DNA of 64,000 nucleotides from Garcia nutans (lineage: Eukaryota; Streptophyta; Magnoliopsida; Malpighiales; Euphorbiaceae). Shown here piece by piece: positions 45,835 to 57,547 of the stretch. Under the pieces are notes generated by a model. It was given only the letters and a program-made list of their open reading frames with translations, made no database searches and had not been told where the DNA came from. Where the stretch lies: the NCBI GenBank assembly GCA_947685225.1, contig CANTUV010000024.1, forward strand, positions 54,650,001 through 54,714,000, read 5' to 3'. The position numbers and the translations under genes are program-made. Every line of letters starts with the position of its first letter. The first letter of the stretch is position 1.

Positions 45835-48344
45835 TGTAACACCCCTATATTCAATACACACACACTACAACCACAACAATGTAGCATAAGTGCACCAAAC
45901 ATAGGGATGCTACGGTTTCCTTAACATTCAAAACATTTTAAAACTTGATACCATATCCATATCATTATATTTTATTAACAAAATAGATCATCTACTTATA
46001 AAACAAAACATATTAGTTATCTATATATATATATATATACAGTTATATATTACACAGCGGAAGTTATAAAATATGTATATATATGAAAACATTTGAATAC
46101 ATATTTACTATTATACATATATTTACATTATCAACAAAACTTTACACAATATAAAAGATTTATACATGATTGGCAAGTCAGCTCTGATCTTTAAGCTCCC
46201 AAAATCAACTCTTCAATGTCTACTCTCACTCGGTCTCGAAGAGCTCTCGGGTTCGATTCTATCAGTTCTATCACCTGCGCGATTAAACACTATCGCGCTA
46301 AGCCAAGGGCTTAGTAAGATAAAACATGCAATAGACATGCTTAAATGTTATACAATGCCAATTTTAATTTATATCATACATGTAACAACATAGATGGAAA
46401 GCTAACAACATACATTTACATTTTATAACCTAGCGTACATATATGTATATCACATTTCAACATTCTTGCATATACTTTATTAGTTAATCATTTAATCATC
46501 CATGAACAACACTAAGCAAAGACAAGCATGGGCCCAAGACACACTAATATGTCATTCAATTTTCAGAGTTAATGCTTTGGTTTTATTATCACATTTATCA
46601 ATATCAATATCATATACCCAACTAGGCTTCAAGGATTAAGTTCAACCAAGCTTCAAGGGGAGCAAAGCATGCTAAGCATCAACCCAACTTGGCTTCAAGA
46701 ACTAACCCAACCTAGCTTCAAGGGTTGTAACATCTCAATTAGGCTTCAAGGATTCAATCCAACCTAACTTCAAGAGATTGTTACACTCATTAGGCATGCC
46801 ACCAACAACAAACTCTGAAAATGGAATAACACATTAGCCACACAATTCATTTAGATTTCATTCTCAATTCTCATTATCATTTAGGCAAACATGCCTCATT
46901 TATCTCCATTAAATCACCTTAGCCAATAACAATGGCTCCACATTTCATTTCACAATATAACACTTCATTATTCAAGTGTATATTTATCTCACATGACATC
47001 ATTCATAAATATTAACATTTCATTCCACATTACTCATAAAACACATTACCATTCAAAGTGCATAACATAACATTGTTAATTCTCAACAATGCAATTAGGG
47101 CAAAACACAATTGACATGATTCATAGTTTTAGGACCATCCACATTCATTTGATTAGATCATTCTTGTGTTTGAAACATGTTTATAATGTTCATGTTTAAG
47201 TTTAGGAACAATGGAACTTTTGAAGAATTTAAACCATGCAAAGAGAACCAAGAAATCAAACAATGTTCAAGTCATTTGAAGGGCACGCCCAACTCACTTG
47301 ATTGACACGCCCAACCAGCTTGAGTGACACGCCCGTGTCCTTAAAATGAAAAGAGGCAGTAGCTTATTCAAACAATTGACACGCCCACTCCCCTAAGGGA
47401 CACGCCCACTCCCCTAAATTGATTTTGGCCATGTCACCAAATCACAAAACCTTAACTAAAACCAACCCTTTCTCAATTGCACTCAAACACAATATTCATT
47501 ATATAACATATTTCACATGAACATAATCAATGTTCTAAACACATATTCATCACAAGAATTACTTCACCACACATTAATATCACAATTAAACACATTTTAA
47601 CTCAAAACCCTAAAATCAACATCCTTCTCCATCCATCCAAATCAACAACCATCATTTCCAACAACAACCTTCAATTAAACTCATAACTTAAAATCAATTT
47701 AACACTTGAAAACACAACCAAACACATCTCAAATCCACCAAATCACAAAATCATCAAACCCTACTTTACTTCCAACACAACTTCCAAATAAGTAAAGAAA
47801 ACAAGAAAATACTTACTTGAAAAGAAGAAATTCCACAAATCCTTTGTCAAAACCTTGGATTGCTTCATCAACTTGCTTCTTGCCTCAAGAACACTTCTCT
47901 TTTCCTTTTGCTAATGGAGAGCCGGCCACTTCATGAAGAAAGAAGACAATGATCAAGATACAAAGTCAAATTTTGCTTTTAATCTCCACCAAGTGTTCTT
48001 ATCCAAGCAATTACTAAAACACCCTCAATCATATAACTAACCTTTGTCTCATATAAGTCCTTAAATGTAATTTCATTAACAACCAAAAATATCTTCTTCC
48101 ACTTAACCATCACCTTGACTCTTCATTTGACCACTTTATATGTTATATATATCATCATATACACAACATATACATTTGTCTCTAAACCCTAATTCTTCCT
48201 CCAAAACACATATGCACAAGCATTCACTTTCCAATTTCTTTTCTTATCCCATCATATACATTCAATCCAATTTAACAATAACAACAACAACAACAACAAC
48301 AACTACATAATCAAAAATTCTAAGCCACATATGAGGATATTACA
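45835..48344 (-). mobile_element. 5' LTR of the complete chromovirus (2510 bp)
   Basis: Near-identical to 38475-40972. Length differs mainly through longer (AT)n at 46023-46040 and (CAA)n at 48281-48303. Differences include CpG-type changes (GGCCGTGTC against GGCCATGTC). As the upstream LTR for the minus-strand genes it would drive transcription. Confidence 0.95.
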
Positions 48345-48584
48345 CAACACCTTAGAGGAAAGTACTCAAAAAGATTGGGACATGTTGTACAAGGATTTCA
48401 TTCAGCAATATGGGTACAATGTTGAGTTGGAAGTTACCTTAATGGAAGTTGAGTCTATTAGACAAAGGCCAAATGAGAATTTTGTGGACTATGTGAAGAG
48501 AAGGAGAAATAAGGCTACACTTCTCAAGAAGAGGCCCGATAAATATGATCAAATAAGGATGATTGTGAGAGAGGTGTTGCCTAG
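48345..48584 (+). pseudogene. Element A gag, second fragment
   Basis: Continues the gag cut at 38474: TLEESTQKDWDMLYKDFIQQ, then MEVESIRQRPNENFVDYVKR and IRMIVREVLPS. It matches element B at 59216-59566 almost residue for residue. The first five bases repeat CAACA. At 48584 it is cut by a second insertion and continues at 50771 (SLCERMSHTFIHDFKDLL in B-like frame). The RPNENFxxYVxRWR pattern is the capsid C-terminal part of Tat/Ogre-type gag. This fragment has no stop before the insertion. Confidence 0.9.
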
Positions 48585-50770
48585 TGTAAGCGGGGATTTT
48601 TGCCCCCACTCCCGGTGGAATGGTTCTTGTGACTTCGGCACTGTTTAGCTCGGGGCCTTAGAGAACATGGACCTAAGTCCGGAGAAATTGGAGTCGCCAC
48701 CCGGATGGGCCAGGAAAAAGAAAGGGGTGGATGACTTGATTCCTAAGGAATCCCCAACCCCTTAATGGGTTCAAAAAGTTAGGTATGTGTGGGGAAGGTA
48801 AGAAATGGCCCAGCACCCACACAACGCCCAGTTCATTGGAACCGGCCTCCTTTACAGGTCTTAATATTATAAAATTCTTAATATAACAATATTATCCATA
48901 TTACACACAATAAAAAGAAAGCATCATTATATTAAAATCAAAGCAATGTCCAAGGAAAACAAAACGAACAAATGGACGCCCATTCGAAGATAGAAACATG
49001 TCCTTACATCACATGTCTAAATAGGACACCCACCGAAAGGTAAAAACATGCCCTTTACATAAGTTATAAAATAGAAAAAGCAAATTAAATTACATGATAT
49101 TTAACTAATGAGGTACCCACCAAGTAGAAACATACCTCTTACAACATTTGAAAATCTAAATAAATTGATAAAAGTAAATAATCATTCATCAAAGGCATTA
49201 AATATCAATAGAAAGTAAACATCAATCCATGATAAATAAAATAAACCAAGCATTCAACTTAAATAAATTAAAGCATATAAAATAAATCAAAGCATAATCA
49301 AGTATAGAATTGAATAAAGCAAATAAAAGTCTAAATTATGGCTACTGTGAATTTTTTTAAGGAATTAAAATAGATTAAGATTTTATGTTTTAAAAGGTTG
49401 GTAAAGTTCTTTGATTAACCAAATTAGGGTTTGTGATGTAAAATTATGAAATTAAGGTTTGAACACTTTAAAATACTTTTGAGTTGTAGTTTACGGTTAC
49501 TCATCAAATTATGGTTTCAAGCTTACTATGTAAAATTAAATATTTGTGTTTATATGATTTTTTAAAGTTTTAAAGGATTAGGGTTTAGAAAAAATTAAGG
49601 TTTAAGGTTTTAAGGAGGTTAGGGTTCACTATTTTAGGTTTTGGAGTTGAATTAGGGTTTTAGGATTTGTGAATTTAGGGTTTCGGGTAATGAATTTTAT
49701 TTTTAGAATTTGTAAATCAATTGATAATTTTATGAAGTTTATGAAAGTAAACCAAATGAATTAAAGTTTTTATAAATAGAAAAGATGTTTTTTGGACTTT
49801 TTGAAAAGAAATAGAATATAATTTAAGGGTTTTGATAATTTGGAAAGTGAATTAGAGTTTTGGGGTTTTGAAGAAGTAAAACTAATAGCTTTAAACTTTT
49901 GGAAAATAAAGCAACGATTTAAGGTTTTCAAATTTTAGAAAAGGTGAATTGAGGTTCTAAAGTTTTTGAATTAAAAGAAACAAAGGATGATTAAGCTACT
50001 GTGAAAAAATAAAATAAATTAAGAATTCAAACCTTCTTTTGTAAGTTACACCAAAAATTGCTTCTTGGATGAATAAGGTCAAAGACAAGCTTTTCTTACC
50101 TTTGAATTGCTTGAATTGCTTGTTTGCTCCCTCCAAAGTTCGATTCAATTTACTACCAGAAGGAATTTTTAAAGTTTCCAAGTTTTCCTACTCACTCTCG
50201 GTCACCAATTTCCGTCCAATTTTCCTCCTCCCTTTTCTCTCTTTTTTTCCTCCTTATTTATAGAAGAATTCTATTATTAATCCTAGTTGCTCACGATATA
50301 CAATATTAAATAAGAAAAGGAAACCAAAACCTAATTGTATTAGGTTTTGAAAATTTTGCTTCGGAAAATTCCGCTGGTGAAAAAAAACTGCTGCGAAAAA
50401 ATTGCGGTGGCGAAAAAAATTGCCGCAGGAAAAATTACACTGGTGAAAAAGCTGCCGCAGCTGCGGGCAAAATAGGCCTGCAGGCCATTTCGCCCACAGG
50501 CAACTTCTGCGGGTGAAATGCCCACGGGCCCGCGCTGACTTTCAGCGAAAATTTTTTCGTCGCCGATTTTTTATTTTTATTTTTATTTTTATTTTTTGAT
50601 TTTTATTTGTTTATTTTTATTTTTTATTAATAAAAATTAGATACTAAAGCAAAAATTATTTAATTAAGATAACAAAAATTATTTTGGACCAATTAAAATA
50701 TATTAGACAACACAAAAATTATTTTGGACTAAATAAAGCATATTGGACCGGACTGGGTCAAAAATTAAGG
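48585..50770 (-). mobile_element. Solo Tat/Ogre-type LTR (about 2186 bp)
   Basis: Plus-strand view starts TGTAAGCGGGGATTTTTGC. It ends ...GGGTCAAAAATTAAG, lacking the terminal GTCTACA that other copies have. CCTAG precedes it and GCTAG follows, a probable duplication damaged by a small deletion that removed the LTR tip. Stem-loops lie at 48974-49003, 49024-49053 and 49110-49138; a TATA-like word at 50255-50263 (minus); a palindromic cassette at 50350-50570. Confidence 0.88.
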
Positions 50771-51360
50771 CTAGTCTTTGTGAAAGAATGTCTCATACAT
50801 TTATCCATGATTTCAAAGATCTTCTCTAAGTTGGTCTGCAAATCAAAGAATGGGAAAGGAAGAAGAGCCGCTTTTCTGCAAGAAGGAATGAGAAAGGAAA
50901 TTATCAGCCTATCAATCAAAGTACACAAAAGGAAGCTGATATTAATGCCACTAGTCAAGGAGGAATGAGGCAGTTTTTGAAATTAGGGAAGCCGCTATCT
51001 TGGGTTCTCAATAAGCTACAAAAAAGGGATTGTTATAACCCTTGACTCCTCATCCTTTGGCTAATCCTCTTCCACCTAACTTTGATACTAATACATTTTA
51101 CTAATTCCATCAAAGGCTTGGACACAAAACGGATAATTGTATGAAGTTGAGGCATGAGATCCAGAATCTAATCGACAGTGGTAAGCTACCTGAGCTAGAA
51201 AAGCCTAATACTAAGAACAATCCTTTGCTTAAATTTGGAAGAGCGCCACCACCAGCAACCTTCATGGTAAGAAAAGGATTGGAAGAAGATTTTGTTTTAT
51301 CGTCCTTTCAAGATGGGAATATTGAAGATGTGAAAGGAGAAGAAGCTTAACACAACAATC
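50771..51360 (+). pseudogene. Element A gag, third fragment with nucleocapsid part
   Basis: Resumes gag after the solo LTR (MSHTFIHDFKDLL, then a stop where B has a Gln). It runs through SWVLNKLQKRD to a CCHC-like nucleocapsid segment near 51100-51130 (FHQRLGHKTDNC, first Cys lost). It then follows the frame of the ORF at 51141-51350 (KLRHEIQNLIDSGKLPELEK ... VLSSFQDGNIEDVKGEEA, stop). The KxxIQxLIDxGxL word after the knuckle is characteristic of Tat/Ogre-type gag. Several stops and shifts are present. The ORF ending at 51350 has an equivalent in element B at about 58760-58990. Confidence 0.8.
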
Positions 51361-52056
51361 TTTCCTTAGCTTGAATGTTGCTTTTCAATTTTGCTTTCTT
51401 TAATATCTAATTAGAACAATTGTGTTTTTCAAATTTAAAGTTGTTTGAATAAATTACTTTCATCAAAATTTTTGTTGGTCTTTGTTCAATTTGGTGCTCA
51501 ACCAATGAGGAATCTAGCTTGATGATTCATGAATTAATATATTTATGCATCATGACTTGAATGACTTTACTAGATAAGGGAATTGCTCTATAGCATTGAG
51601 TTGTGTATGCTTACTTAGAGAGGGCTCCTGCATAATTAACTTTGTCTAGGTCCTAGTCAATCTTAGAACATGCTTTGACAAACTTTCGAGGCAAAATTGA
51701 ACTCTGCTTATTTAAGAGAGAAATGATCTAGGCATTGTTTGGTTGGCCAATAATTAGTATCCACCCAATTAGATATCAATCCCTAGTTGTCCCTTTGAGC
51801 CTTCATAAAGTTTTAGCTTTCTTTTCATTGGCATATAACCTCAACAACCTACCCTGAGCTGTTGTGATACTTTTGACAAGTCTTATGATCACTAAGATGA
51901 AGAGGCAAGAAGTTCAAAGGAAGGAATGAATAGTTAAAATCATAAGGATAGTTGATGTTATCAAAACCATAAGGGTAGTTGAAGTTCTCCTAATATCTCG
52001 AATATATCAAGACAACATCATAGTAACAAATGATTTATCCCTGCTAAAGAAGATTT
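51361..52056 (+). other. Spacer after element A gag
   Basis: No protein recognised. It is shared with element B in reverse complement (58190-58750), including aacaatcctttgctt-like and aagagagaaatgatctaggc words near 51710, so it belongs to the family rather than being a new insertion. No protease, RT or integrase motif was found here, where pol would be expected. Confidence 0.6.
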
Positions 52057-52483
52057 ATGTCACTCCACTCATCCATTATTAGAAATACAGGTTGGTACAA
52101 ACAAGACAACTCTTTTAGAGCTAGAACAAAAAAAAAAGAAAAAGAAAATAAAAAAGAAGAAGAAAAGGACAAAAGAAAAAAAGACAAAAAAAAAGATATA
52201 ACCTTAAAAGTCGGTTCAGAAAGCCAACCGAGTTCTCTTTTACCTAAGGCAGCAAAAGGCTTTTATTTGGTTTATAAGGATAGTTTGACTGAAATTTGTC
52301 CAACCCAGCCAAAGATTTGATCAAAATCGGAGAAAAAAGGAAAAAGACCATCTAGTTGTTGAAAATTATGTACTTGACAGTCCTACAAGAAAGAAGGACA
52401 AAATGATAAAATGCTCAAAGAAAGGGAAGAGTAAGAAAAATGAAAAGAAAGAAAAGGGAAAAGAAGAAAAGAAATGAAGAATG
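52057..52483 (+). pseudogene. Lysine-rich family-specific segment, element A
   Basis: Contains poly-Lys/Glu readings (KEKENKKEEEKDKRKKDKKK) followed by a more complex stretch (GSESQPSSLLPKAAKGFYLV, CPTQPKI) and a second basic run (KDKMIKCSKKGKSKKNEKKE). Element B holds the same order at 57548-58190. It is unlike any known retrotransposon enzyme. Its retention in both copies suggests a former coding role or a structural one. Truncated at 52483 by element B. Confidence 0.55.
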
Positions 52484-54830
52484 TGTGAGCGGGGATTTTC
52501 GCCCCCACTCCCGGTGGAATGGTTCTTACGACTTCGACACTGTTTAGGCTGGGGCCTTAGAGAACATGGACCTAAGTTCGGAGAAAATAGAGTCGCCACC
52601 CGGACAGGCCAGGAAAAAGAAAGGGGTGGATGACTCGATTCCTAAGGAATTCCTAACCCCCTAATGGGTTCAGAAAGTTAGGTACGTGTGGGGAAGGTGA
52701 GAAATGGCCCAGCACCCCCACAATGCCCGGTTCATTAGAACCGGCCTCCTTTACAGGTCTTAATATTATAAAATTCTTAAATATAACAACATTATCCATA
52801 TTACACACAATAATTAAAATAAAGCATCGATATATTAAAAATCAATACAATGTCCAAATAAAACAAATAAATAGACATCCATCTGAGGATGGAAACATGT
52901 CCGTACATCCCATGCCTAAATGGGACACCCACCAAAAGGTAGAAATATGTCCTTTATAGTGGTTCTAAAATAGAAAAGCAATTTAAATTACATGACATTT
53001 AATTAATGAGGTACCCACCAAGTGGCAACATACCTCTTATAACATTTGGAAGCCTAAATAAATCGATAAAAGTAAATGACCATTCATCATAAATAAATCA
53101 TTCATCAAAGGCATTAAACATCAATAGAAAGTAAACATCCATCCATGATAAATTAAATAAACCAAGCATTAAACTTAAATAAATTAAAGTATATAAAATA
53201 AATCAAAGCATAATCAAATATGAATTTGAATAAGGCAAATAAAAATCTAAATTATGGCTGCTGTTTCCATTTAGGGTTCTTTATCTCATGTGTTTTTGGA
53301 ATTTATAGGTTTAGGATTTGTAATTCTTAGCTACTGTGAACTTTAAGGAATTGAAATGGAGCAAAATTTTATGATTTAAAAAGTTGGTAAATTTTTTTGA
53401 TTCACCAAATTAGGGTTTGAGATGTATAATCATGAAATTAGATTTTGGACACTTTAAAATATTTAGACTTATAATTTACGATCACTAGATTGTGTTAAAA
53501 AGCTTACTGTGTTTGAATATGTTTATAGGGTTTTAAGGTTTTAAGGATTAGGGTTTAGAAAACTTTAAGGTTTAGGTTTTAAGGGAGTTAGGGTTCAGTG
53601 TTTTGGGTTTTGGAGTTGAATTAGGGTTTTAGAATTTTTTAATTAGGGTTTCGGTGAATGTATTTTATTTTAGAGTTTGAGAAAACAATTTATAGTTTTA
53701 TAAAACTTTATGTGATTTTTAGAAGCTGTAAAGTGAAGTTTAGGGTTTTAAGGTTTTGAAACATTGGAAACATATTAAGGTTTTGATATTTTGAAGAAAC
53801 AGAAAAAGTTATTTAGGTTTTTTTGAAAATAGAGAAAACGATTTAAAGTTTATAAAAAAAAAGAGACAATTTAGGGTTTTTGGGGACAAAAAGAATAAAT
53901 TAGGTTTTTGAGGTTTTAGGGAAACAGAAGGATGATTTGGAAAAACAAAGAAACAGATTAAAGTTTTTAAAGGTATCTAGAAATAGAGGAATTCTTTTAA
54001 GGTTTCTGGAAACAAAGATCAAGTTATTACATCTTCAAAGATTGAAGTTTTGAGTGTGTAATCTTATGAATTAAATAAAGGACAAAGCTACTGTAAGAAA
54101 AAAAATAAATTAAGAATTCAAACCTTCGTTCGTAAGTTACACCAAAATTACTTCTTGGATGAACAAAAACAAAGACAAGTTTTGCTGTCTTTGATGGATT
54201 GAATTGTTGTTTGCTCTCTCAAAAAATCAGATTGATTCAAAGCTTTTCCTCGTCAGTTTCGGTCTCAGTTTTTCTCTAAATTTTCGTCCCAATTTCTTCC
54301 TCCTTTTTGTGTTGTTTTTGGTATTATTTATAGAAGAATTTTATGGTTAATCCTAATTATTCATGGAAGCTAATATTGATTAAGAAAAGAAAAACAAAAC
54401 CTAATTGTATTAGGTTTTGAAAAATTTGCGTCGGAAAAATTTCGCTGGCGAAAAAAACCGCTGCGGAAAAATTGCTTTGGCAAAAAAAAACTGCTGCGGA
54501 AAAAATGCGCTGGCGAAAAAGCTGCTGAAGCTGGCTGCGGAGGTTTTTTCTGCGGGCGAAATGGCCCTGCGGAGGTTTTTTCTGCGGACGAAATGGCCCC
54601 AGGGCCATTTGGCAGCAGCCAACCCCCTCCCTTTTTTATTTTTTTATTTTTTGTTTATTATTATTATTATTATTTTTTATTAATAAAAATTAGATACTAA
54701 ACCAAATATTATTTAATTAAGATAACAAAAATTATTTTGGACTAATTAAAATATATTGGACAACACAAAAATTATTTTGAACTAATTAAAATATATTAGA
54801 CCGGACCGGGTCAAAAATTAAGAGTCTACA
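52484..54830 (-). mobile_element. Element B 3' LTR, Tat/Ogre type (2347 bp)
   Basis: Plus-strand view starts TGTGAGCGGGGATTTTCGC and ends AATTAAGAGTCTACA. The polypurine tract lies immediately to its right, proving it is the 3' LTR of a minus-strand element. Stem-loops at 52873-52902, 52923-52952 and 53008-53036; GATTCCTTAGGAATT-like palindrome near 52637; TATA-like word at 54325-54333 (minus); palindromic cassette with GCGAAATGGCC words at 54420-54630. The left flank is GAATG in element A. Confidence 0.9.
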
Positions 54831-54846
54831 GTTTGCCCCCTGCTTG
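54831..54846 (-). promoter_or_regulatory. Element B polypurine tract
   Basis: Minus strand CAAGCAGGGGGCAAAC ends exactly where the LTR sense strand begins (TGTAGACTC). Confidence 0.75.
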
Positions 54847-54933
54847 AACGATCTGAGACTTTAGTAAAAGAGAGTTAAAAGCAATAAGATTTAATTTTTG
54901 AGTAGGTTGAGGTTTTGGGTTCTAGACCCCAGA

Positions 54934-55672
54934 GATTTGGACACTCGATCCTAAACTAGACTTGGATACTCGATTCTAACTGGATTTGGATACTCGATCC
55001 TAAACTGGATTTGGATACTCGATCCTAAACTGGATTCGGATACTCAACCCTAAACTAGATTTGGATACTCGATCCTAATTGGATTGGGATTCTCGATCCT
55101 AACTGGATTTGGATACTCGATCCTAACTGAATTTGGATACTCGATCCTAAACTGGATTCGGATACTCAACCCTAGACTAGATTGGGATACTCGATCCTAA
55201 CTGGATTTGGATACTCGATCCTAACTGGATTTGGATACTCGATCATAACTGGATTTGGATACTCGATCCTAAACTGGATTCGGATACTCGATCCTAGACT
55301 AGATTGGAATACTCGATCTTAAATGGATTTGGATACTCGATCCTAAATGGACTTGGATACTCGATCCTAAATGGATTCGGATACTCGATACTAAACTGGA
55401 TTGGGATACTCGATCCTAAATTGGGTTTGGATATTCGATCCTAAATTGGGTTTGGATATTCGATCCTAAACTGGATTAGGATACTCAATCCTAAATTGGG
55501 TTCGAATACTCGATCCTAAACTGGATTTGGATGCTCGATCCTAAATTGGGTACTAGATTGGGATACTCGATCCTAAATTGAGTTTGGATACTCGATCCTA
55601 AACTGGATTTGGATGCTCGATCCTAAATTGGGTTTGGATACTCGATCCTAAACTAGATTGGGATACTTTGAC
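54934..55672. repeat. Minisatellite 1, about 29 units of 25-26 bp
   Basis: Imperfect tandem repeat of the unit GGATTTGGATACTCGATCC plus TAAACT, with variants such as attgggttt and agattggga. Occupies the region just inside element B's 3' end. Confidence 0.95.
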
Positions 55673-55945
55673 TCGAGATTGAATTTGATTTGGGTACTTG
55701 GACCCAGGATTGGGTACTTGGACCAGAGATTGGGTACTTGAACCCAAGATTGATTTGATTTGGGTACTTGGACCCGAGATTGGGTACTTGGACCCGGGAT
55801 TGTGTACTTGGACCCGAGATTGATTTGATTTGGGTACTTGGACCCGAGATTAGGTACTTAGACCCTAGATTGATTTGATTTGGGTACTTGGACTCGAGAT
55901 TGGGTTGAATTTGGGTACTTGGACCCGAGATTAAATTTGACTAAC
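55673..55945. repeat. Minisatellite 2, 20-30 bp units
   Basis: Based on GGGTACTTGGACCCGAGATT, some units extended by gatttgattt. On the minus strand one frame gives repeated SRVQVPKSNQ-like peptides, cut by stops. Confidence 0.92.
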
Positions 55946-56009
55946 CTTTTATCAGTTGAGAAGTCTGACCGTTCTGGCTGTTCTATGCATGGTGATTCTT
56001 CACCCTCAA

Positions 56010-56290
56010 AATGGACCTTCATCCTTTGAGATCGGGCCTTCACCCTTGAAAATGGATCTTCATCCTTAGAGATTGGGTCTTCACCCTTGAAATTGGATCT
56101 TCATCCTTGGAATCAAGATCTTCATCCTTGGAAATCGAGTCTTCACCCTTGAAAGTGGATCTTCATCCTTTAAGCTGGATCTTCATCCTTGGAAATCGGG
56201 TCTTCACCTTTTGAAAAATGGATCTTCATCCTTGTAAATCGGGTCTTCACCCTTGAAAATGGATCTTCATCCATTGGAGGTCGGGTCTTT
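56010..56290. repeat. Minisatellite 3, about 40 bp units
   Basis: Alternates ATGGATCTTCATCCTT and GGTCTTCACCCTTGAAA, seven or so pairs. Within a unit the two halves resemble each other (gatcttcatcctt / gtcttcaccctt), implying growth from a shorter ancestor. Confidence 0.92.
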
Positions 56291-57547
56291 ACCTTGGCTT
56301 TAGTTCTTTTAGCTGGACTGATCTTTTGTCTTTTACATCTTTATTCTTTTCATAGTTCTAATGTTCCATTCTTTTGTTCTTCCTTTTTGCAAAAAATCAG
56401 CTATTTTTAATTGAACCTTATATCTTCTCTTGTCCCCAGCATGGCAAAATATTTGTAAGAGAGTTCCAAAATGTTTTATATATAATCTCTAAAAATTGAA
56501 AAGGAGAAACTTTGCCCCCTGTGTAGGTTCAAACCCATGATTTTTCTATGCGGGCTCTGATTGATGTTTTTGTTGTCTAGTTCTTCACACAAGTGCATTC
56601 CTTCTCTTTGCCAAAATTACTGGTACTTTCTCTGGTAATGGGCTTTTCATACCCCCTTGATTCAATATCTTCTTTTGATTCTTTACCTCGCAGGGTATTC
56701 GCTGTTCACTTTGACAAAGAATAGACAATACAAGACAAGAAAGTGATGTGATATGCTCATATATGCATGATATGCATGAATGATACTTACAGGCGCTCCA
56801 TCAACTCACAGACCAAGGTGTTCAACAGAAGTATTCTCATTGGTTCCTTTCATATACTCATTCAGGTCTTGCATTGGAATAAAAAAATGCGTCCCATTTA
56901 TGACTTTTATCTTTGAGATATTGAAAAAATGAATAATGGAGGCCCCAAGCAGCAGAGTCAGGGATTCATCTATTTCAAACTATGTCTCAGCATGTCAGTT
57001 CATAGCTTCTTCATGACCTTGCAAATAATCATTTCCTTTGCCCAATGTTTCCTTTGGAGGTTCAACATACTTCCCTTAACTTGAAGGCTTTGTATGACAA
57101 AACCTTTTTTTTTGAATTTTGATTTTGAAATCTAATGTTGGCTTTGCCAAATTAATGTCAATGTACCTCAGGACTTGATTTTTCCAAATTAACATATCTA
57201 TAGCATGACAACCCTAGTTACCATACTAAACTCGGGAATCATTTCTATTTAAGCAAGAATTGTTGCACTTCAGATAGGCACATACACATTACTTGGCCAA
57301 AGGTCTCATTGAGTTTGAATATGGTCTATCTCATATGCATGCTTATTCAAGCGATCTCCACTAATAGACTCCACCTACCAAGAGTGATCAACAAGTCTTT
57401 GATAAGCTTGAAATGGGGTCTATAAGGGACACGAGTTTAATTGAAGGCCATTTGTAAGTTGGAGCTATTGTGACACAGTGGATAAACCTTCACACTACAA
57501 ACTTCTTATTTGAACTTTAGGTAGCTTGGAGGCAATCTTTCTAGACT
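56291..57547 (-). other. Element B 3' internal noncoding region
   Basis: No gene supported on either strand. It separates the lysine-rich segment from the minisatellites. I looked for RT (FIDD/YVDD), RNase H and integrase motifs on the minus strand and saw none. Confidence 0.55.

Larger units (their letters stand above)
38475..48344 (-). mobile_element. Complete young chromovirus retrotransposon (9.87 kb)
   Basis: A full Ty3/gypsy element with two LTRs, polypurine tract, one long gag-pol ORF, primer site and perfect five-base duplications. It interrupts the gag of element A. The chromodomain-type C-terminus and initiator-Met primer site place it in the plant chromoviruses, nearest in layout to the Tekay/Del group (assignment from memory). 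The two LTRs differ by only about eight substitutions plus microsatellite length, so the insertion is recent. All parts needed for autonomous transposition appear present. Confidence 0.96.

Noticed and set aside
54934..56290. CRISPR-like array
   Set aside because: Units are contiguous without unique spacers, of three different kinds, and lie in a plant retrotransposon; these are minisatellites.
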